64,000 nt of DNA from Ancylostoma caninum (taxonomy: Eukaryota; Nematoda; Chromadorea; Rhabditida; Ancylostomatidae), in contig JBAJFG010000002.1 in the NCBI GenBank assembly GCA_037903475.1, positions 3,906,001 through 3,970,000 on the forward strand, in the 5' to 3' direction. Position numbers and translations under genes: made by a program. Shown one piece after another: positions 51,401 to 60,400 of the stretch. Numbering within the stretch: position 1 is the first letter of the stretch; every line of letters starts with the position of its first letter. The notes below the pieces were generated by a model, which saw nothing but the letters and a program-made list of their open reading frames with translations, had not been told where the DNA came from and did no database searches.

Positions 51401-54400
51401 AACTCTGACTGGTATCTTACTGGTGAGATGCTACTTTCACTAAAGTACTGCGTGCGCGTCAATGAATTACATCCCTTGCACCACGTAGATTAGATCCATT
51501 AGTAGATTCCAGGTAGATTTCATTTGCGATTACAGGAAAATTCGTTAGTGCTAACGGGGAACATTCTTTTCACTTTTTACTAAAGAGTTCTTTTGGCGAA
51601 AATTTTATGCGCTAGATGTTTTTTTTTTCGCTTTTCCCTTTTCGCTCTAGTAGTACTACTATAATTTTTGTTCAGATATTGCAAATATCCGAAGTGTACG
51701 TGAAGGAAGACACGCCATTTGAATGGTCTCCGGCCTACAGGGACGAACATCTCGCTGAACGCATTGCTGAGTACAACAAAACCAGCGACGGCTTGTCCAT
51801 GAAAATGGTAAGCCTTGTTACCGTAACTGCTTGGACGAAAGGGACAGTTTTCCTTGTTTAGAGCGACGATGGAGAGACATTCTCTGGACACATCCAAATC
51901 CACATGAACCTCACTCGGCCGATCAGTGTTGTCGCTGGGGAGAAGCCGCCTACAGTGTACGATGTTGTCAATACTGGTGAGTACACTTTCAACTGCATGT
52001 GTTTCTATATAAGGGGTATCTCTAGGGTCAGGCTTGGACCAAAGAAGGAAGAAGAAGAATTTAACGTTGGGGTCAAGGGAATTTGACAAAGTATGCTCTG
52101 TACCACTCCTTAATATCATCATCATAAGAGCTACACATACCGTCTTATACATATGACTTACATGTCAACATTGAAAAATTCCTATACAGGTTGACCCATA
52201 GTCTTTGGCCGGCTTTCAAGTGCTGTGGAAACAATATGTAATGAGGAAGGGTAAGCAAACCATGGGGGCCATTCAAAGAAGGATAGGAGAACTGAAATTT
52301 GCTATTGGGACCCCAAAATTCGCTTTTATTGGTACTATGGAGGCAAAAACGTTCCACAACAGAGTTCCGCGTTTCAGAGTCCAGCCTGGTGATTTGGATT
52401 CAGGCTAATTGGATGTCAACGATTTAAACGATGGGATAGACCCGCAACTCATTCTCCTTAAACAGTTCTGACATTTACACTCAATATCCTTCTTACTTTA
52501 TAAACATCTTTCGGTTGTTTGAAACCATGAACGTTGAAAAATGGCGCTGGACTATTTCTATTTCACGCTCTGATGTGGACGGGCATATACCAAAAATGGG
52601 TTTCTCTAGCGCTTTAAATTTCCATTTAAAATGCCTGGAATTTGGGACAAACTGAGTTACCCACGAAATGGTAACAAAGTTCTTGTAGTGGGCAAGAAAA
52701 GTTTTTTTCGAACACCCATTTGCGTTTGGTCAAATTCAATTGGTCAAGAATGGGAAAAATCAAATTTAAAGCGATACGAACTTTTTGGCCTATCAGGAGT
52801 CCTACTCATTTGCGGAGAAAAATTTGCTGCAGAGTGATAAGCGCCTCTGACCTTTCCCGCTGAGCTTCTTTTCTTCCATTCGGCTACTTCGACCTCGTGC
52901 AACGAGAATCCTTCGTATCCCGTAAATAATTTATGGTTTACACGCTGCGTACAAGCATTCTGCATCATGTACATTTCATTCAAATAGTTAAATTCATGCA
53001 AAAAATCGGTGTTTACTCGTCTAACATCACTTTTTTCCGCTGTCATATCACTGCAGCTCATAATCCTTGAGATCGACCTGGAAATACGTCCATTTGGTCA
53101 AACATCCTACCCAGTTCTCAAAGATCAGCCTACCTCCGGCGCCGGCTAGCCTCTTCGAGATGCTCGCTCTCCGTAGACGACTCGCTCGATTCTCGAGCGG
53201 AGTTTCGTTGCCGCTCCGCTCGGCTTCGATCCGGTTCAGCCGATTCTCGCTGTGGTAGCGCACCATCTGAACATGCATGCAACAGCTCAGTCAATCAGCT
53301 CGAATATATCAGCACTACCGCGTCCCCTTTGCGTCGACCTGCCGTCCGTTCCGACCTTTCGCCGTAGTGGGGACCTGGAATTCCACTGATGCGTGCAGTT
53401 GCATAACATTCTTTTGGATTTTTTTCGTTTTCTCCTCCAGAGTACCCCAAACTTTCTCCTCCAATCGCAGATTACCCCAAATGGGGAAGACGATGTGACG
53501 AGATCTCTGACACGAAGAACAGTGATAAGGGCAATTTATACTAGGTGCATGCGTCAGTCGCGTGTCGAATGCACACATCCATTTGCGAAAGGTTTTCCAT
53601 GAAGACGGTCAACGCGGCATCTACATGCTCAATGAAAAATAAGAACGCGTGCGTCTGAACTCCGTCAGCGATGCAACTGGCCCTATTCTTCATCATATAG
53701 ACACACACGCTTCAACTGAACTCGCCTGCTAAAAGCTGCCTATAACCAACGGGATTCGATATGACGCAGTGCGCTATATACATCGTTTCCGCTACCTTGT
53801 CCATTCAGTGATATTGATCTGCTATACTCTTCGAGAAGTCTCGCGCTTTCGGTCGCTGCCGTCGCTGTGGCACTGGTTCTGGTCCGTATCCATCTAGAGC
53901 GATCCGTCGCCGGCGTTGTCACCGCTGTTGTTGAGCTGCATTCGGTACCTTCCATGCTCATGGTAGTGTTGCAAAAGCGACCAAAATTGCTGTTCTGTTC
54001 GAAGGGTAGAGCAGGAGAGGTAGCGACCGTCGGCGAATTCTGGGGACACCCTCAATCATCCTCAATGGAAGATTGCTGGCCCTATAAAAAAAGTTAGGAA
54101 CGCTGCAGCGCTGTTTCCGTTGTTTCATCCTGAAGATGATGTGAGCTTAACTATAGGACAATTTATATTAGATATGCACGCATCCAACTGTGCGTCATAA
54201 AGTCTGTTCACCTGGAGCGTACACTGAAGATCACGCCCCAATCGAACGCGTCGACGTGGCACGAGAGACCCGTCAGCTCTCTATTCGTTATTAGCAAGAG
54301 AAAACCATCCCAAAGCGACACAACGAGTGGGCTTCGCCAAGCCGGCGCATTCGATTGCAGCGTGATCTGTAGTGTACGCTCCTGGGGAACAGACTATACA

Positions 54401-57400
54401 TTGGCTTTATATTACCCCTACGCAGACCATACGCATGTGAGACGCTCGCGTTGCAGCATCACTTCATGGATTTTCGTGAAAACTCTCTCGCGAGCTCCCG
54501 TGTTTGACGCACGCCTGGCGCGTCTAGTATAAACAACCCTTGTTGCCGATTTTACACTTACCGAAATCATTTCCTCTACGGGTTGGAGGCGCTTTACGAC
54601 ATGTTGTTGGACTCTGTGGTAAGGATCGCACAGTGCAGGGCACGGAGCGTGATGTACTTGGCTGAAATGGTTAAAATGGAATGCACTCGTTCCTGCTGAA
54701 CTCTTTATATGTCATACCTTCAAGTTTATATGCTGTGGTCGATCGGAGACAGGCGGCTTTGCTACGGTGGATACTGGGGTGAGATCCATAGCCGTTGATG
54801 TTTCTTGCGTCTGCACGCTCCTCTCTTCCAACCCCAGACGCTCGATGAGAATATCGGTGACGTGCGCTGAAATCGCGCGAGCCAACTGCTCCAGGCAGGC
54901 ATCGATGTTGGTGTCGTCTTTATCCTAAAAGCAAAAATGGAACAGGTGGACCCTGGAAAAGAAGGAGGGGGATAAGGAGCTAGAAGGAGGCGAGAAGTGT
55001 TCAGTTATTTTTTTTTCAGAAATCTACTTACGAGAAAATTAACGTAATTCGGTTAGAAATTGGCATGTCGCGCACATTTGAGCAAAATCGATTAGAAACG
55101 ATGAGACGGACGCTGGAATTTCTTGGCGGCGGCTCTATTCTGGCAAAGTTCTCGTATTTTCTTGTGTTTTCCGGGGAAAATTCCCAGAAACACACGAGAA
55201 TTTTACTCACATATGTGCTGCTCCCGCTCGGCTTTTCCAACGGAGCTCCTTCTTCTCTCAAAAGGCCGTGCCGTCAACCCTTAGTGCAGCGGAAGAAGCG
55301 CAAGCACACTGCGTCAGTCAGAGTCATGCATTGGATATGCCTCACTGCACTATGGTTTCTCGGATTTCTCGCCGAGCGCGTCGCTGTTGTCCGAACATGA
55401 CGTCACTGCGCTCAACTGATCTGAATGGTAACGAACCTCTAGTCGTCCGTTCACGTGCGGCATCGTCCTCGGCGTTGAAGTCGGGGTGCGATCGCTGGCC
55501 CAGAGATTTGCCTGTAAAAAAGTTCTTAAATCATACAGAAGCTCCTACAAAAAGAATGGAAGGAGCGACGACAGGACAAGTACAGAGAAATCAAAATTTG
55601 GAGCTGGTGCTAGAAAAAATCCTAGAATTGACTGCTTCGCTTAATGGATGCGTTGACTTGCTAAGATCGGTTCATAACAAAAATGCGACCGCGAAATGCT
55701 GAGATGTAACCAGATATTCGCTTGCGTCTCCGGCTATGCTTTATATGATGGTTGCGTTCATAGCGGTATAAATTGCAGAACGATGCACGCAAATGGTATG
55801 AATTGTGCTTCACGTGCGTTTCTATCACATGAGGATGAGCATTTTCTTGGCCAATTTTTTTAGCCCTGCAATGAAAAATGCGAAGGTTATATGTCCTCAG
55901 GCATATATCCTTATTCCATATTATCTACCAGAGCTGTACCTTATTACTTCAATGAATTAGTGCATTAACGCGTAACAGCCAAAACACAGCCCTGGTATCT
56001 GTCATGCTGTTTTGACCGATATACGGAACTTTGGACAGAAATGACACAAATTGAGTATGGAGTACGGTGGATCCTTATCAACGAAATTGAAAAAAAAAAT
56101 TAGAGGCATCCCCCCTCGTGGGAGTTATTTCTGATCGTATGTGAATTATATGAAAAGGATCTCCAAGAGCTGCTGATCACAATGTTCATGTGGTTTTTTC
56201 GAGCACAAACTCTTGGGGAGCTCAAGGGCGGGGCCAGGGACAAAGTCAAAGCAGAAGGACTCAATTTGGCTGGAGTTCTCAGATGTAAGACTTAGTTACG
56301 ATGAGATATAGCTCTCAGGTTAAGAAGCGTACTGTGTCTTTCTCTCAAGGGATTGGCTCTCATTCTATAAAGGTGAGCAAAGGTGGTGTCTTTTTGAGGT
56401 GGTTGTCTTGCTTAGCCAAAGCTTTTATTTCTACGGGGAAAGGGGAAATAACCATTATCCTGCAAAAGCTCTTGATGGATTGACTAACGTAAGCCACGGA
56501 GCTGAGTACGGTACATGATGAGGACTATCCTGATAGCATGACAATCGCTCAACCTTGATGATACGTAGTGATACATAGTTGTAAAAGTAATGCGACTACA
56601 GCGAGGGTAGACGATGCTTTATTCTAACTGCTGGAGCTGGCAACAGTGGTGAAGCAACTGGAAAAAAAAACTAGAAAATGACATGAGGTGCAGCACAATC
56701 GGTTCAGAAAACGGTGAGGATTGAAGTATTCCCACGTGGGGTGGGGGGGGAAGGGGGGCGCACAGAAGGAATTTCCGCTGTCTGGCATGCGAACATGGTA
56801 GTGAAGATGGATGAGACTATCTAGAATGTATGCATTCGAACGGCACGGTAGCGTTCTGAAAGAAAGTGGCATACAAGAAGATATCAACCGATCTCCCATT
56901 TACTGCAGTAGACTTCTCCCTGATATATCTTGACTCAAGGCAAGATAATTTTGACCATATAAGACTAAATTATATTTGTCTGTATCTTATGGATTATTTG
57001 ATAGCTGAAACTCCGACATATAAGGGCAATTTATACTAGTTTTGTCCATCAATCGTGCGGATGTACGCATCCATTCACGAAGGATTTTCTGTGAAGACCG
57101 GTCAACGCGACACGCACATCCTCAATGAAAGGAACGCGCGGTAGCCGTGAAGCCGTAAATGCGTGCGTCTGAGCTGCGATTGCTATGCGACTGGGCCCTT
57201 TTCTTCATCATATAGACGCACGCGCGTCAAACGCGCGCGCTTAGTATAAATTGCGCCACAGGACTCGGTAAATGCCATCGGTCCAAAAGTGAAAAATCAG
57301 AGAGCGAGCTTTGTTTCTCAAGGCGTCCCTACTGCTTCTTTTCCCATAATAGGGAACCAAATGTGGAGGAAAACTCCATAAAATGTCATTGCAGCTTAGT

Positions 57401-60400
57401 TTAAAGTTCGAGACGTAGAGAATCCATCAGAATTGGGATGAGAGTGTATTACACTTAAAGGCAGGAAATGAGGATTAGCCACTCATGTTCACTGAGGAAG
57501 CTGTGACGAAAAACATGTAGTTTTCCTGCAAGGCATGAAGAGAAAACACGTGGATTGCTGAGAGCTTGAAGAGCTTGGAATATATTAGAATCTTATTCAT
57601 TTCTATATTTTTGGCTTTGAGGCAAATCCTGTAACACATAGATTTCGTCATAGTCACGCGTTATTCATCATGCGCAAACCGCACTGATCAGTCTTTATGA
57701 AAAATCTTTCGTGAATGGGTTCGTCTGACGCAACCAGCATGAACTGCTGTTTTCTGACATTAAATGGACAATAAATGGATAACTTTCGGCGATCTGCTTG
57801 CGTCACGCGCAGATATATTCTGTGGAAATACTACTCTGTACTCTATGGAAATGCATTTGTGTAATTGCTGGGAGTGGGGAGACTTTTCGCCCAGATGACT
57901 CGCTTTGGAAAAGCTTGTTTTGAATGTTAACTCCGGGGCCTCTTGACAAGAGCATCCAGAAAAACACGCGTCATACTTAGGCGTCACCCACTTTTAACAG
58001 AGATTTCAATAGAACAGTGATAAAAAAAGGTGGGAAAAGGGAATGAAGAAATTGTCAAAGACCATACTATACTTCTCAAGGACTTCTTTTGCGTAGTTCA
58101 TCCTTTGTGGAAAAAAAAAGATTTATGTCCCTTTCAAAATAAAATTTGTCAGAATACTATACTATGTTCACTATGCCGAGATTCAAAGAAAGGAGATCGA
58201 ACGTTCACACTATGGGAGGATTCCTGCTGGAAGTTCAAATCGAAGCAGAGCAAAGAAAAAACAAAGAGAAATTTCGATACGCAGGAAAACCCAGTAGAGC
58301 GCACCTGCTCGGTGACACTACACCACCTTTTGGACAGGTCTGGATAGGGGGAGAGAGGAGCGAGTGAGAAAGACAACGGTGATAGCGCTACACTCCACCC
58401 CGATCTCCTGCATGTATACAAAGTGTTTGAAAGTTGAAAGTCATACCTCGTGTATGAGATCGCTGAATACCCTGTCCAAGCTGCCCTTCCTGTCCTTCCA
58501 ATCCATCTTTGGAAATTTTCTCAGCGAGAGAGCGCAGACTATCGCTGGGCAGTGGGGGCTGAGCGTTGCCACAGCAGGGATAGGCCACCGTCCGTGGGAT
58601 TCGTTAGTAAGAAGTGAAATGGTTGTTGTGGGGCTTGCCCATCGCGTATCAGCCTAATTAACCGAAAACAAAACATTGCAGGCAAGTCGACGACGTCGTC
58701 GCTGCGGACCATCACGTCGTTCTTCTTGCCGAGGAACACGGTGAAGACGATCAACATCAACAGCACGATGACAACAAGGTAAATGAACGCGACATCGGCA
58801 AGGCGGCGGACGTCGCCGGCTATCGATTGGCGGCTTCCAGGAGAATAACGTCTATTCTGTACGTGCTTAGCGTCGAGGATCAATATCTCACGCACAAGTG
58901 TGTGAATCCAAAAACACAGAGCTTGTCGAGCCGGTGCGTGGCTCGACGAGCTGTGCGGCCCTGGGAACGTAAGCACGTCAAATCCCATTGATGGCAGCAC
59001 ACGAGGATTAGGAGAGAAGCTTGTTCCCGCCCCTTTGTGAAAAAACCCCGGGGTGTAGAAGTGCATCCTGGCTAGTTGCTTGAATTTTTCAGGCAGATGA
59101 TCGTCACACTGCTGCGCAAGTTCCGAGTAGCCGACAATCCCCGGAAATTTGCCTTGTACGAGAGCAGTTACGAGAGCGACGACGAGACGCCAACACTGCT
59201 CAGTGAGTTCTATTCGTCTTTTTTCCAGCTATACTTCCACCCCGATCATCTACATTGACGTACTGTGATGAGATTCACGAGGTTTCTAGGAACGTTGTCA
59301 CCCACCTGCCTCCCTAAACTGGACGAGTTCTCCAGGCAAAAATCAGTAGATTTGGTTCAGGCTACCCGTCTGATTCGGCGCTGAGACTAATGGTAGATAA
59401 TGTAGAATGTATCACGTTCTGCTCAAAAAAAATCAGCCCATTCTGAAATGAGTAGGATGTCCGGAACATTTCCGAGAACGTTCATGAAGTCCGGGATACA
59501 TCTACATGCGCTAGTGCCACTGTAGGAGCACTGAAACCCACGCACTTCGAGATATCTCCTGAGGTGACTATAGTGAGAGTTTCAAAGTTGCTTCATTGTT
59601 AATACTGCACTTAGAAGCTAAAATACATCGCAAGATTTCTGTAACTTTTCTAGTATATTCATAATATCTTTTGATATTAATGTTTCACTCATATGTCAGT
59701 AGAGGGAGGTGCTCTGACGAGAAGACGAGATTCGCAAACTTTGTTGGGAACGTTCTGGCCCATTCTACACGGCTCCCCACCCGTGTAGAATGGGCCAGTA
59801 TCTCGACTAAGATTTGACATATCTTGCAATATTGACCGTTACTTCTCATCTGCTCATTACGCAGCTCAGTAGCTTGGACCAAATCTTCAAATTTTATACG
59901 TCTGATCCAGAACTCGTCCACTTCACTCAGGAAAAGAAGTGTTTTGCATCGGTATGAATGGGTTTTGCATAGGTTTGAGAGAATCGTGAGTTTTTCTTGA
60001 GCTTTGCATAGGAATTGCATTGGATTGGGAGACGCATGGGTTTTGCATGGGTTTGACCATTGCTGGTTTAGATCTATTGCTTTAAAAAACCGTGTTTTGC
60101 ACAAGCACATATGTGTTGGTCGTGGGATTTGCATTTTTAATCGTATGCAGAACACGGTTCATGGGTCTCCTGAGTAGAAGAACGGGTAGATCACACGTCC
60201 CCAGGAAAGTTCGTGAATCCCGCTATTGAAAGTTATCACTGCATTCCGCTCCTACCAATTCACGCAATTTTAATTAGCCAGTCACAAAACCCTTTCAAAG
60301 TAAGAAAGACAGGACAGCAAATTGGCTATTCGGTCTGAAAGACTAAGAGTGGTGAATGAGTGCGAGCAACTGATGGAGTGAAGGAGCTGTCTGTCCACTG

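Larger units (their letters stand above)
51977..58681 (+). other. rsf-1: rsf-1 intron, 6.7 kb, hosting an antisense gene
   Basis: It contains the minus-strand nested gene (52744-55511), three copies of one MITE family (53529, 54155, 57022) and a possible alternative plus terminal exon (55539-55702). 55703-57020 and 57260-58680 show only AT-rich intron with chance frames. Confidence 0.7.

Noticed and set aside
55268..55538. First half of the 144-codon plus frame at 55268
   Set aside because: It is antisense to a nested-gene exon with better splice signals; only the part after 55539 was kept as a weak alternative exon.
59685..60155. 156-codon minus frame as a gene
   Set aside because: It derives largely from degenerate TTTTGCATRGGTTTGA-type repeats (recurring CKTH motif) and has no splice context.
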